Shown here: one piece after another, positions 1 through 11,753 of the stretch
How positions within the stretch are numbered: the stretch's first letter is position 1
How the letters are laid out: every line of letters begins with the position of its first letter
Assembly (NCBI GenBank): GCA_937892955.1
Contig: CALBKH010000107.1
Span: forward strand, 62,001-126,000
Direction: 5' to 3'
DNA: 64,000 nucleotides
Source: an uncultured Alphaproteobacteria bacterium
GTDB taxonomy: Bacteria; Pseudomonadota; Alphaproteobacteria; Rhizobiales; Ancalomicrobiaceae
The notes under the pieces: generated by a model
Databases searched by the model: none
Told to the model about the DNA's origin: nothing
The model's input: only the letters and a program-made list of their open reading frames with translations
Made by a program: the position numbers and the translations under genes

Positions 1-22
1 CGAGGATGAGCGATCGGGCACG

Positions 23-38
23 GTTTACCGCAGTAAAC
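23..38. promoter_or_regulatory. parS: parS-like partition site 1
   Basis: The 16-base element reads GTTTACCGCAGTAAAC and fits the repABC parS pattern GTTNNNNGCNNNNAAC. One central mismatch makes it an imperfect palindrome. It lies just upstream of repB, where repABC plasmids often carry parS. RepB is expected to bind here for segregation. The repA gene should end at or before this point: a TGA at 7-9 is one candidate for its stop, but its reading frame cannot be proven. Confidence 0.8.
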
Positions 39-76
39 TCCGTGACGCGAAGGGTCTCATCCAGACGGGTGGGGCC

Positions 77-100
77 GAGAGTTTACCGCGGTAAACTCTC
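77..100. promoter_or_regulatory. parS: parS-like partition site 2
   Basis: The core GTTTACCGCGGTAAAC at 81-96 is a perfect palindrome, and the symmetry extends to 24 bases over 77-100. It matches the same pattern as site 1, and the two centres are 58 bases apart. It lies directly in front of the repB ribosome binding site, so RepB binding could also affect repB-repC expression. That regulatory role is inferred. Confidence 0.85.
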
Positions 101-125
101 GATGTGGACGTGGGAGGGGTGAGCC

Positions 126-1160
126 TTGGCACGCAAGAATATCTTGGCGGGGGTCATGGGCGACGCGAAGAAGGCGCTTTTGACCGACGAAGCGAGCGGT
201 GTCGAGTCCCCCTCGCCTGCCGAAGGACACCTCCGCCACAAGGGAGCGCTCGGAGCCGTCACGCGAACGATCGATGCGTTGGCAGCAAAGGCCGCCGCCG
301 CCAGCGAGATTGAGAAGAGGCTCGTCGAAGGGGAAGTGATCGTCGAACTCGATCCTTCGATCGTCGAGGCATCGTTCATTTCCGATCGCGTCCGTCAGGA
401 CGACGATGAGTTCTACGCCTTGTTGGAAGCAATCCGCACGCGTGGGCAAGACTCTCCGATTCTCGTCAGGCCTCACCCCGAGAAGGCGGGGATGTATCAA
501 ATCGCCTTTGGACACCGCCGCCTTCGCGTAGCCGCTCAGCTCGGACGCCCGGTGCGCGCGGTCGTCAAGGTGCTGAGTGATCGCGATCATGTCGTCGCCC
601 AAGGACAGGAAAATGCGGCTCGGGCCGATCTGTCCTTCATCGAACGAGCGTTGTTTGCGCGGAGCATGGAGGTGCGAGGCTTCGATAGAGAAACGATCAT
701 GGCGGCACTCAATGCCGACAAGACGACCGTTTCGAAGATGTTGTCCCTCAGTGCGCGAATTCCCCCGACCGTCCTCGATACATTGAGAAACGCGCACGGT
801 GTCGGCCGAGATCGGTGGCACGAGTTGGCCGCGCGGATGGATGATCTCTCGTTTCGGTCGGCGGCCGAGCAGTTGGTCAACGAAGACCGGTACGTGTCCG
901 CGGATGGGGACGGGCGGTTTCAGCTGCTGGAGAAGTCGGCGGCTCCGGTCGCGACCAAAGCCGCGTCGACGGCGCCGGTTGTTCGCAACTGGCATCCGAA
1001 TGGAGGTCCCAAAGCGAAAATTCGCACAGATTCGAGAGGATTCTCGTTGACGCTCCGGGCCGACAACGCCCGAGCCTTCGGCGATTTTCTCGAGCAGAAT
1101 CTCGAACGCCTGTATCAGGAGTTCGAGAGCGCAAGCCACCTCAATTCCAACGGAGATTAA
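126..1160 (+). CDS. repB: Plasmid partitioning protein RepB (ParB family)
   Basis: This is the centromere-binding partner of RepA (a ParA ATPase) in repABC replicons. Its 344 residues are usual for RepB. The ParB N-terminal domain spans about residues 72-180, with the boxes GQDSPILVRP, FGHRRLR and QGQENAARADLSFIERA. A helix-turn-helix follows at about 185-210 (IMAALNADKTTVSKMLSLS). The C-terminal part is the usual dimerisation region. Translation appears to start at TTG, eight bases after a GGGAGGGG ribosome binding site; no better in-frame ATG fits. The two parS sites lie immediately upstream and repC follows 157 bases downstream, as is typical. Confidence 0.95.
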   Translation: MARKNILAGVMGDAKKALLTDEASGVESPSPAEGHLRHKGALGAVTRTIDALAAKAAAASEIEKRLVEGEVIVELDPSIVEASFISDRVRQDDDEFYALLEAIRTRGQDSPILVRPHPEKAGMYQIAFGHRRLRVAAQLGRPVRAVVKVLSDRDHVVAQGQENAARADLSFIERALFARSMEVRGFDRETIMAALNADKTTVSKMLSLSARIPPTVLDTLRNAHGVGRDRWHELAARMDDLSFRSAAEQLVNEDRYVSADGDGRFQLLEKSAAPVATKAASTAPVVRNWHPNGGPKAKIRTDSRGFSLTLRADNARAFGDFLEQNLERLYQEFESASHLNSNGD

Positions 1161-1167
1161 CAGGCAA

Positions 1168-1224
1168 AAGAAAAAGGCCACCGAAACGTCGCCGTCGCGG
1201 AAGCCTCTCTCAAAGTCCTAGCAA
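1168..1224 (-). ncRNA. Probable repABC antisense RNA (ctRNA) controlling repC
   Basis: repABC plasmids encode a small incompatibility RNA antisense to the repB-repC gap. Read on the minus strand, this gap has a TTGACG -35 box (1253-1258), a 17-base spacer and a weak GATTCT -10 box (1230-1235). These are followed by a hairpin built on AGGC/GCCT and CCG/CGG that runs into TTTTT (1171-1175). The predicted transcript is about 57 nucleotides, close to the size known for repABC ctRNAs. The ends are inferred from the promoter and terminator, not measured. Confidence 0.6.
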
Positions 1225-1317
1225 GCTTGAGAATCGCACCTCCGCGAATCACCGTCAAGCGTTTTTCGCGCCGTTTCGGCGAGCAGGTTTTCTTTGCCCG
1301 AACGAAGGCAAAGACCC

Positions 1318-2547
1318 ATGCAGCCCTATCAGTCCCGCACGCCATTCGGCGGGCGATCGCTGACGCTTGCCCATGTGGCAGCGCAGTCCAAGGCGGAGGC
1401 GCGAGCCCCCGAGAAGGTCGTCCACAAGTGGGAGGTCTTCCGTTCGATCTGTACCGCCAAAGCCAGGCTCGGGGTCTCCGAGCGGGCGCTGGCGGTGCTC
1501 GACGCGCTGCTGAGCTTCCACCCCGAGACGACGCTGTCGGGCGACAAACTCGTGGTGTGGCCGTCGAACCGGCAGTTGGCGCTCCGGGCCCACGGCATGG
1601 CGCCGGCGACCCTGCGCCGTCACATCGCCGGCCTGGTCGACGCCGGTCTCGTCGTGCGCCGCGACAGCCCCAACGGCAAGCGCTACGCCCGCAAAGGGGA
1701 GGGGGGCGAGATCGATCAGGCCTTCGGCTTCGATCTGACGCCGCTCGTCGCCCGAGCCGAAGAGATCGAGAGCCTCGCCGAGGACGTTCGCGCCGCCGAT
1801 CGGGCGCTGCGGCTGGCGCGCGAGCGCATCACCATCTGCCGCCGCGACATCGCCAAGATGATCGCCACCGGTCTCGAGGAGGGTGTCGCGACGCGCCGAG
1901 AGGGCAGAGGGCCGGCCGACTGGAGCGAGGTCCACGCTCATTTCCGCTCGATCGTCGAGGGCATTCCGCGCAATGCCGGGCTCACCGAGCTCGAAGGGAT
2001 CGCCGAGGATCTGTCGACGCTCGCCGACGATGTGTTCATGCTGTTGGAAATGCATGGAAAAGACGAAAATCCGAGCGCCGATGAGTCTCAAATTGAGCGC
2101 CACATACAGAATTCAAACCCACACCCCTCTACTGAACTTGAACCTCGCTTCCAAGAAGTGAGGGCGGCGAGGGCAGAGATCAAACCGCTTGCGCTCAGAC
2201 CCGTGGAGGGCGCCTTCCCCTTGGGGATGGTGCTCCAGGCCTGTCCCGACATCGTCGACTATGCCCGAGACGGCATTTCCAACTGGCGTGACTTCCTTGC
2301 GACGGCGGCCGTGGTGCGGCCGATGTTGGGAATTTCGCCGAGCGCCTGGGAGGAGGCGAGGGGGATCCTCGGCGAGGTTCAGGCGGCGGTCGTCGTCGCG
2401 GCGATCCTGCAACGCCACGCGATGATCGCGTCGGCCGGCGGCTATCTGCGCAGTCTGACGCGCAAAGCGGAAGAGGGCGGCTTCAGCCTCGGCCCGATGC
2501 TGATGGCACTGATCGGCAGCAGGAAGCGCGAAAAGGCGAGGGCGTGA
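1318..2547 (+). CDS. repC: Replication initiator RepC
   Basis: This is the replication initiator of repABC plasmids, which acts on an origin inside its own gene. The ATG at 1318 gives 409 residues, the normal RepC length, and opens with a typical RepC N-terminus (MQPYQSRTPFGGR). The N-terminal half has a winged-helix region recognisable from VSERALAVLDALLSFHP and LALRAHGMAPATLRRHI. The C-terminal part (VEGAFPLGMVLQACPD to the end) is also characteristic. A GAACGAAGG sequence upstream may serve as the ribosome binding site. The open frame could begin at a TTG 24 bases earlier, but ATG is preferred. The coding region contains an AT-rich stretch described separately as the probable origin. Confidence 0.95.
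   Translation: MQPYQSRTPFGGRSLTLAHVAAQSKAEARAPEKVVHKWEVFRSICTAKARLGVSERALAVLDALLSFHPETTLSGDKLVVWPSNRQLALRAHGMAPATLRRHIAGLVDAGLVVRRDSPNGKRYARKGEGGEIDQAFGFDLTPLVARAEEIESLAEDVRAADRALRLARERITICRRDIAKMIATGLEEGVATRREGRGPADWSEVHAHFRSIVEGIPRNAGLTELEGIAEDLSTLADDVFMLLEMHGKDENPSADESQIERHIQNSNPHPSTELEPRFQEVRAARAEIKPLALRPVEGAFPLGMVLQACPDIVDYARDGISNWRDFLATAAVVRPMLGISPSAWEEARGILGEVQAAVVVAAILQRHAMIASAGGYLRSLTRKAEEGGFSLGPMLMALIGSRKREKARA
2060..2165. other. AT-rich stretch inside repC, candidate oriV
   Basis: Within otherwise GC-rich repC, about 100 bases are clearly AT-richer (codons for residues near GKDENPSADES and ERHIQNSNPHP). In characterised repABC plasmids the replication origin maps to an AT-rich segment in the middle of repC. 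The position here fits, but that is the only evidence. Confidence 0.55.
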
Positions 2548-2613
2548 GGGCCGGGTGAGCTCCGATGGGAGGTTTCGATCGTCGGCCCGCCAGAGAATTC
2601 ACGGTTCATCCGG

Positions 2614-3237
2614 TCAGGGAACTCGTGGTGTGGTTTGCTTGTTGCGGTTCTTCGCGTGGGATGCCTTGCCGATCTCGCGTCGCCGGACGAGTTTGGTCAG
2701 GCGAACGGTGATCTCCGGGTGATCGACCTCTTCGGGATCGAAGGGGCGGCCGTACCAGCGAGACAGCTCGGCATGGCGCTCGTGGGTCGGATCCCCCATG
2801 GCGGAGAGGAACTCTTCGAAACCGGGAAACCCGCCTACATCTTCCGGCGGTCCTCGTCGAGCGCCACCGACGAGACGGGGGTAACTCGTTCCTTCGACGA
2901 ACGGCAGAACCTCCTCGATCTTGAGGTGAAACCGCCAATCGTCCCCGAAGTCGTAGGTGTAGGTGAACTCGATCACTCCTCGGTCGATCAAGGCTCCGAT
3001 CCTGATGTTCTTGGCGTCCCGTGTGTCGTCACCCCACTCTCGGTCGGGGATGCCGTAGCGGCGGTCGCCGATCTCGAACAGGAAGAGATGACGATTGTCG
3101 AAGGGGACGACGGCCTGGATCGCGTCGTGCAGGCCACGCAGGCTGACGGTCGAGGGAACCTCGATCGTTCGCCAGATCTGCGGCGTGACGTCGAGAAGCA
3201 CGATCCGAATGCGAGCGATGTCATCGGCACGGGACAC
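2614..3237 (-). CDS. Plasmid pRiA4b ORF-3 family protein
   Basis: The 207-residue protein opens with IARIRIVLLDVTPQIWRTIEVP and continues with FEIGDRRYGIPD, FTYTYDFGDDWRF and YPRLVGGARRGPPEDVGG. These are the conserved blocks of the pRiA4b ORF-3 family (PF07929). The family is widespread on plasmids and mobile elements; its biochemical role is unknown. The C-terminus is basic. It lies 31 bases downstream of the fic-like gene on the same strand, so the two may be co-transcribed, and it converges on repC. Confidence 0.9.
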   Translation of the reverse strand: MSRADDIARIRIVLLDVTPQIWRTIEVPSTVSLRGLHDAIQAVVPFDNRHLFLFEIGDRRYGIPDREWGDDTRDAKNIRIGALIDRGVIEFTYTYDFGDDWRFHLKIEEVLPFVEGTSYPRLVGGARRGPPEDVGGFPGFEEFLSAMGDPTHERHAELSRWYGRPFDPEEVDHPEITVRLTKLVRRREIGKASHAKNRNKQTTPRVP

Positions 3238-3268
3238 TGGCGTTCTCCATCGTCGTGGCGACGGCCGT

Positions 3269-4471
3269 TCACAGACCAGGATAGAGCTTGGGAAACCAGC
3301 GCTCCACCACGTCGATGGGAAATCCGAGCCGGACGGCCGCTCGGGGGCCGTCGGAGACCAAGAGGCCGCGAGCCAGAAGCTGCGTCAGAACGGTGCGGGA
3401 CTGGCGTTCCTCGTAGCCGGTGATCAAGACGGCGCGCCCTCTGGGGAACTCGCCCATGACGACGGCTTCGCGGAGCAACGACCAGGAGCCTCGGTGAAGG
3501 GTCTTGGCGCGGATTTCCTCCTCGCACCAGATTTCCATCCGTCGCAGGAGACCGTCGAGATCCAGCAGGCCTTCCATGAAGGCGACCTGGTCGAGACTGG
3601 TCTCCAGGAAGAAGGCGCAGAATGCCTCGAGGCCCGCGAGGGTCAGATTGCCTCGTCCGTCGAGATCCCCTCGGCGGGGTTCGTCGGCTCCCATGAGCTT
3701 GGCCTTGTAGCGATCGACCTGTCGCGCCAGCCCGCGGGAAATCGACCAGAGCTCGGATCCGACGCCGAGTTCTCGGAAGTGCGCATGAGACAGAAGCCGG
3801 GTGACACGTCCATTGCCATCCAGGAACGGATGAACCCAGAGCAGCCGGTGATGCGAAGCGGCGACCGCGGTGATCCGTTGGATCTTCGACAGGCGGCCCG
3901 GGGCATAGGCATCGACGAGCCTTGCCAGAAAGGGTGCGATCTCGTCACCGCCGGGAGGGATGTGCCGGCCGACCTGAACATGGACGCGCCGAAACTCTCC
4001 CGGTACGACGGGTACGCGTTCACCGGTGTCGGGATTGTCCACCCACAGGAGATCATCGGGAAGCCGGTTGCAGAACTCCCGATGAACCCAGAGGATGAAG
4101 TCCGTCGATAGGGGAGGGGAGGGAGCTTCTCCTCGGTCGATGAGCCGCTGCACCTCGATGTGGGCGATCGCCTCGCGTTGCAGATCCCGCCGACCGGGCT
4201 CGGCCGAATAGTCACCACTCAGCGCCCGGTCGATGTCGACGGGATGGGTGTTGTGTCCTTCGATCAGGTTCGAATAGTAGCAGTTCATCGAGCGGACGAG
4301 GTCGCCGATGCTGGTGCGCAGGACCGGGTGGAGCCGACCGGCGAGACCGCTGGATTTGCCGACGAGTTCGGTCGCGAGGTCGGCCAGCACATGCCTGGCA
4401 TCCTCGGGAACGAGGGGTTCGAAGAGATAGGTCGAAATCATTTTCTGCCGCTTTCGTTGCCGGAAAATCAT
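3269..4471 (-). CDS. Fic family protein (probable AMP transferase)
   Basis: Fic enzymes usually transfer AMP from ATP to hydroxyl groups of target proteins. The catalytic motif HPFLDGNGRVTR fits HxFx(D/E)GNGRxxR. Near the N-terminus the segment SNLIEG fits the inhibitory motif (S/T)xxxE(G/N), which places it among Fic proteins with an N-terminal autoinhibitory helix. A Fic/DOC N-terminal region precedes the core and a winged-helix-like tail follows (SRTVLTQLLARGLLVSDGP). The protein has 400 residues, or 390 from a second in-frame ATG at 4441. No separate antitoxin is needed in this class. The target is unknown. Confidence 0.92.
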   Translation of the reverse strand: MIFRQRKRQKMISTYLFEPLVPEDARHVLADLATELVGKSSGLAGRLHPVLRTSIGDLVRSMNCYYSNLIEGHNTHPVDIDRALSGDYSAEPGRRDLQREAIAHIEVQRLIDRGEAPSPPLSTDFILWVHREFCNRLPDDLLWVDNPDTGERVPVVPGEFRRVHVQVGRHIPPGGDEIAPFLARLVDAYAPGRLSKIQRITAVAASHHRLLWVHPFLDGNGRVTRLLSHAHFRELGVGSELWSISRGLARQVDRYKAKLMGADEPRRGDLDGRGNLTLAGLEAFCAFFLETSLDQVAFMEGLLDLDGLLRRMEIWCEEEIRAKTLHRGSWSLLREAVVMGEFPRGRAVLITGYEERQSRTVLTQLLARGLLVSDGPRAAVRLGFPIDVVERWFPKLYPGL

Positions 4472-4893
4472 CTTTGAAAAATGAAGCTTATGTCAACTAC
4501 GAGCGCGACAATTGCCGGTATGTTTGCCGATCTGATCGAGCGAGGAAGAGGTGGTCTGGCGAACTGGGCTTGGGTCCAAAGGCGTGGAACGAAGGTGGTT
4601 CCACGCGAGATTCCGACTTCACCCCTTCCTTGCCGGGCCAGTTCCACCCGCAACGTCGAAACCGGCGAATTCGATCTAGATCCGCTACCGACGACATGGG
4701 CGAGGAGGGCGGCGGCGGGGCCTGGCCGCGCGATCTCCCGGCGGATCACCGGATGGTGGCGGTTGCCCACCCGTGACCCCGATCATCGGTTCTCGAGATC
4801 ATACCATTTCCATTCATGACCGTGCTCTGTTAGCTCGGACGCTCGATCGTCGGCTCCGGCGGTCGCCACGTTTCACCAACACCCGAGGAAGCG
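4472..4893. other. Intergenic region without a supported gene
   Basis: About 420 bases lie between the divergently oriented fic-like gene and the MFS gene. Several short open frames overlap here, but none has a recognisable product or consistent codon usage. The stretch next to the fic-like gene is AT-richer and probably holds its promoter. The last bases before 4894 (CACCCGAGGAAGCG) contain a plausible ribosome binding site for the MFS gene. Confidence 0.5.
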
Positions 4894-6093
4894 ATGTCGG
4901 CGGACGGAATTGAGGAGCGCCCCGGCGGCAGCGCCGACGTGGCGCGATTGGCGATCGCTCAGGCACTCGCCGGGGCCAATGCCGCCGTGTTCTATGCGAC
5001 GGGCTCGATCGTCGGCGACGTCCTGGCGCCGAGCAAGGCGCTCTCCACCCTGCCGATCTCGGTTTTCGTCGTCGGCATGGCGGTCTGCACGCTACCGGCG
5101 GGCGCGATCGCCCGCCACCACGGCCGCCGCGCCGCCTTCCTCGTCGGAACCGGAGCGGGTGTGCTCGCCGGGCTCTTCGCCATGCTGGCGGTGCTCGAGG
5201 GCGCCTTCTGGCTCTATTGCCTGTCGGCCTTCCTCGGCGGCGGCTACGGCGCGGTCGTGCTGTCGTTCCGCTTCGCCGCCGCCGATTGCGCGCCACCGGC
5301 ACGACGGGCCCGCGCCATGTCGTTGGTGATGGCCGGCGGGGTCTTCGCCGGGGTGATCGGGCCGCAGCTCGTCACCCACACGATGGACCTGTGGCCGCCC
5401 TATCTCTTCGCCGCCACCCATCTCGCCCAGGCGGGCGTCGCGGCGCTCTCGGCGCTGGTGCTCGCCGGTGTCCATATCCCGATGCCGAGCCGCGAGGAGA
5501 TCGCCGGCGGCCGGCCACTCGGCGAGATCGCGCGTCAGCCGCGCTTCGTCATCGCCGTCGTCTGCGGCGTCGTCTCCTACATGGTCATGAACTTCCTGAT
5601 GACCGCCGCGCCCCTGGCGATGCGGCTGTGCGGCCTGCCGCAGGAGACGGCCAATCTGGGTCTGCAATGGCACATCATCGCCATGTACGCGCCGGGCTTC
5701 GTCACCGGACGGCTGATCGGCCGCTTCGGCACGGTGCCGATCGTCGCCGTCGGCCTCGTCCTGATCGGGCTTGCGGCCGGCGCCGGGCTGATGGGCATCG
5801 AGGTCATGCATTTCTGGGGGATGCTGATCCTGCTCGGCATCGGTTGGAACTTCGGCTTCGTCGGCGCCTCGGCGCTGGTGCTCGAATGCCACCGCCCGGA
5901 GGAGCGGACGCGGGTCCAGTCGCTCAACGACTTTCTGGTCTTCGGCACCATGACCGTCGGCTCGCTGTCGTCGGGCACCCTGCTCGCGACCTCGGGCTGG
6001 ACCATGGTGCTGATCACCTCCTTCGTGCCGCTGGCGCTCGCCGCCGTGGCGCTCGTCGTCCTGGGGCGGGCGCCTCGGGCGCAGGTGGGGTGA
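4894..6093 (+). CDS. MFS transporter
   Basis: This is a polytopic inner-membrane carrier of 399 residues with about twelve hydrophobic segments, the size and rhythm of a major facilitator. A motif-A-like loop lies between helices 2 and 3 (GAIARHHGRRAAF). The C-terminal half repeats the pattern with RLIGRFGTVPIVAVG. The substrate cannot be told from sequence. It stands alone and converges on the YeeE gene, from which it is separated by a strong hairpin. Confidence 0.88.
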   Translation: MSADGIEERPGGSADVARLAIAQALAGANAAVFYATGSIVGDVLAPSKALSTLPISVFVVGMAVCTLPAGAIARHHGRRAAFLVGTGAGVLAGLFAMLAVLEGAFWLYCLSAFLGGGYGAVVLSFRFAAADCAPPARRARAMSLVMAGGVFAGVIGPQLVTHTMDLWPPYLFAATHLAQAGVAALSALVLAGVHIPMPSREEIAGGRPLGEIARQPRFVIAVVCGVVSYMVMNFLMTAAPLAMRLCGLPQETANLGLQWHIIAMYAPGFVTGRLIGRFGTVPIVAVGLVLIGLAAGAGLMGIEVMHFWGMLILLGIGWNFGFVGASALVLECHRPEERTRVQSLNDFLVFGTMTVGSLSSGTLLATSGWTMVLITSFVPLALAAVALVVLGRAPRAQVG

Positions 6094-6143
6094 CGGTCGG
6101 CGCCGAGGTGTCGAGCCGCGCGACGGGCACTTCGAGACGACGA

Positions 6144-6174
6144 CCGCCCGCCCGAGGGTCGCTCGGGCGGGCGG
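6144..6174. terminator. Strong GC hairpin between convergent genes
   Basis: A perfect 13-base-pair stem (CCGCCCGCCCGAG and its complement) encloses the loop GGTCG. No clear T-tract follows on either strand. It sits between the stops of the MFS gene and the YeeE gene and could end transcription in both directions. Confidence 0.65.
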
Positions 6175-6193
6175 CGAGGTACGGCAGCGCGGA

Positions 6194-7765
6194 TCAGGCC
6201 GTCGCCAGCGCAGCCATCGGCACCGGGGCGGGGGCGCCGACGTCCGCGACCGGGCCACGGCCGGTCTTGGCCGCCGCGTCGAGGCCGAGCTGGAGGTCCT
6301 CGGTCGATAGGCCGAGGATCTCGGCCGGGGCGGCGCCGGTGTTGCGGCTACCCATGCGCACCAGCGCCCACAGGAAGCCGGCGAGCATCAGCACCCAGAC
6401 GCCGAGCATCGCCTGCTGCGCCGCCACGTTGTCCGGGAAGGCCCACTGGTAGATCTTGTAGGTTTCGACCCAGCGGTTCTGCTCGAGGAAGGTCATGTGC
6501 CCCTTGTAGGCGAGCGTGAAGGGCAGATAGCCGACGGCAAAGCCGATCATGCCGACCCAGGTGTTGAGATAGCCGAGGCCGACGCGCATGTAGGAGCGGA
6601 TCTCGCAGCCGATCAGCAGCACCGCTCCGAGGCCGATCAACAGGCCGCCGAAGACGTTGCCGAGGGTGAGCTGTTCCTTGAGGCCGCCCTCGAAGCCGGG
6701 CTTGGCGATGCCGGCGACCCACATCAGCCAGACGAAGCCGGCGACCAGAACCCACGAGGCGGTGACGCCGATGATCGGCAGATAGCCGCGCATCAGGGTG
6801 CGGGTGATGCGCGGCACGCCCATCGCCGCGAACTTGCCGTCGTTCCTGCGCATGGCGCCGGCGACTTCGAGGCTGACCAGGGCGCATTCGGTGCCGAAGC
6901 CGCTCTTCGACAGGCCGAAGCCCGCCACCACGCCGGCGATCAGCGTGATCACCGCATAGGCGAGGCCGACGTTGGCGAGCGACTTGCCGACCGAGGCGAG
7001 ATTGCCCTTCTTGTCGAGGTGCTGCATCCACTCCGGATCGACCAGACCGCCCCACAGCGAGAAGCCGACGAAGGCGAGCACGAAGGTGAGGCTCAACCAG
7101 AAGATCGGCCGGCGGGTCGGACGATAGGCCGGATCGTAGCAGACGGTCTCGCCGGCGTCGCCGCGATTGGCCTCGCAATAGGAGCGCGTCTCCTGATGCT
7201 TGAAGTACTTGGCGAGCTCGAGCTTCTCCATGACGGGGAAGCCGAGCGCGCCGCCGATCGCCATGAAGAGCACGGTCACGAAGGAGTGGATGCTCATCAG
7301 GGGCATGCCGCCGAGGAGGTGGTTGAGGGTGCAACCACCGGCGAGCCGCGTGCCGTAGGAGAACAGCATGCCGCCGAAGAAGGCGACCCACAACACCCGC
7401 GCGGAGTACTTGACCCAGACCCGGCTCTCCTTCTCGAGCAGCGCGACGATCAGCCCGCCGAGGATCATGCCGAGGATCTGCCAGCCGACACCGGGCGCGA
7501 AGGCGCCGCCGGCGACCGGCTGACCGGCCGCGTTGGACAGGCCGTAGAGCTGGAAGTCGGGCAGGGCGAAGAGGTGATAGACGCCCACCTCCATCGATCG
7601 GAACATCGCGCCGAGATCGGTCGTCACCGTGATCGGCGTCAGCGTGCCGAGCTGGCCCGGCTTGGCGGAGTGGATCCACAGCGCCACCATGTAGACGATC
7701 TGCGCCACGCCGAAGGCGACGCCGGCCCAGAAGAAGGACCATTGCCGCGTCAACAAGTTTCTCAT
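6194..7765 (-). CDS. YeeE/YedE family sulfur-compound transporter
   Basis: This integral membrane protein of 523 residues has two homologous halves. Each carries the cysteine-bearing loop of the YeeE/YedE (TsuA-like) family: RLAGGCTLNHLLGG in the first half and GFGTECALVSLEVAGA in the second. Characterised members import thiosulfate; the substrate here is not proven. The ATG at 7765 has a good AGGGGA ribosome binding site; the frame is open further upstream, but that part covers the promoter. A canonical sigma-54 promoter lies 63-77 bases upstream, and a sensor kinase and NtrC-type regulator are encoded just beyond, so expression probably responds to that pair. Confidence 0.9.
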   Translation of the reverse strand: MRNLLTRQWSFFWAGVAFGVAQIVYMVALWIHSAKPGQLGTLTPITVTTDLGAMFRSMEVGVYHLFALPDFQLYGLSNAAGQPVAGGAFAPGVGWQILGMILGGLIVALLEKESRVWVKYSARVLWVAFFGGMLFSYGTRLAGGCTLNHLLGGMPLMSIHSFVTVLFMAIGGALGFPVMEKLELAKYFKHQETRSYCEANRGDAGETVCYDPAYRPTRRPIFWLSLTFVLAFVGFSLWGGLVDPEWMQHLDKKGNLASVGKSLANVGLAYAVITLIAGVVAGFGLSKSGFGTECALVSLEVAGAMRRNDGKFAAMGVPRITRTLMRGYLPIIGVTASWVLVAGFVWLMWVAGIAKPGFEGGLKEQLTLGNVFGGLLIGLGAVLLIGCEIRSYMRVGLGYLNTWVGMIGFAVGYLPFTLAYKGHMTFLEQNRWVETYKIYQWAFPDNVAAQQAMLGVWVLMLAGFLWALVRMGSRNTGAAPAEILGLSTEDLQLGLDAAAKTGRGPVADVGAPAPVPMAALATA

Positions 7766-7827
7766 GTCACGTCCCCTGCTCGTCATTCGCGACGACACCC
7801 GCGGCGTCGTCCGTCGCAGGCAGAGGG

Positions 7828-7842
7828 GCAAGGCGCGTACCA
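7828..7842 (-). promoter_or_regulatory. Sigma-54 (-24/-12) promoter of the YeeE gene
   Basis: Read on the minus strand the sequence is TGGTACGCGCCTTGC. It matches TGGCAC-N5-TTGC with one mismatch and the exact GG-to-GC spacing. Transcription would start near 7816, about 50 bases before the ATG. The neighbouring NtrC-type activator gene supports the call. Confidence 0.85.
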
Positions 7843-7896
7843 GCGCGAAAAGTCCTTCGAAATCAGAGGGTGGCCGGGTGTGCCACGGGCCCGATC

Positions 7897-7944
7897 GGCC
7901 GCCTTCTGGCCGCTCCCGAGAGGGGCGTCGGCCAATTTCTGGCC
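7897..7944. promoter_or_regulatory. Paired upstream activator sites
   Basis: Two copies of GGCC-N7-GGCC (7897-7911 and 7930-7944) share the right half TTCTGGCCGC, and the second is an interrupted palindrome (GGCCA/TGGCC). Their centres are 33 bases apart, about three helical turns, and they lie 55-105 bases upstream of the sigma-54 promoter. This is the position expected for enhancer sites of an NtrC-type activator. Confidence 0.6.
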
Positions 7945-7957
7945 GCCTCATACTGGG

Positions 7958-7991
7958 CTCACGATCTTCGGACCAGTCCGAGCATCGTGAG
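7958..7991. terminator. Nested hairpin downstream of the regulator gene
   Basis: The outer arms CTCACGAT/ATCGTGAG enclose an inner stem CGGAC/GTCCG. A second inverted repeat, CTGTCGAAGTT/AACTTCGACAG, lies at 8035-8069, closer to the regulator stop. Together they probably end the kinase-regulator transcript before the YeeE promoter. Confidence 0.55.
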
Positions 7992-8076
7992 CATCACGGC
8001 CTGACCGGCCGACGCCGGTTCGGGGCTGCCTTCGCTGTCGAAGTTTCGAAAAGGTCGCAACTTCGACAGTTCGGTA

Positions 8077-11697
<3,621 letters not shown>

Positions 11698-11753
11698 GCC
11701 TCATGCTAGGCCGGTCGGCGCCCCCTCCGCAACCGATCCGGGCGCATTGCCAA

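Noticed and set aside
57..1181. 374-codon open frame antisense to repB
   Set aside because: repB is unmistakable on the plus strand, and this frame has no recognisable domain and covers the parS site and ctRNA region.
4481..4819. 112-codon open frame between the fic-like and MFS genes
   Set aside because: No family resemblance, several competing frames, no convincing ribosome binding site.
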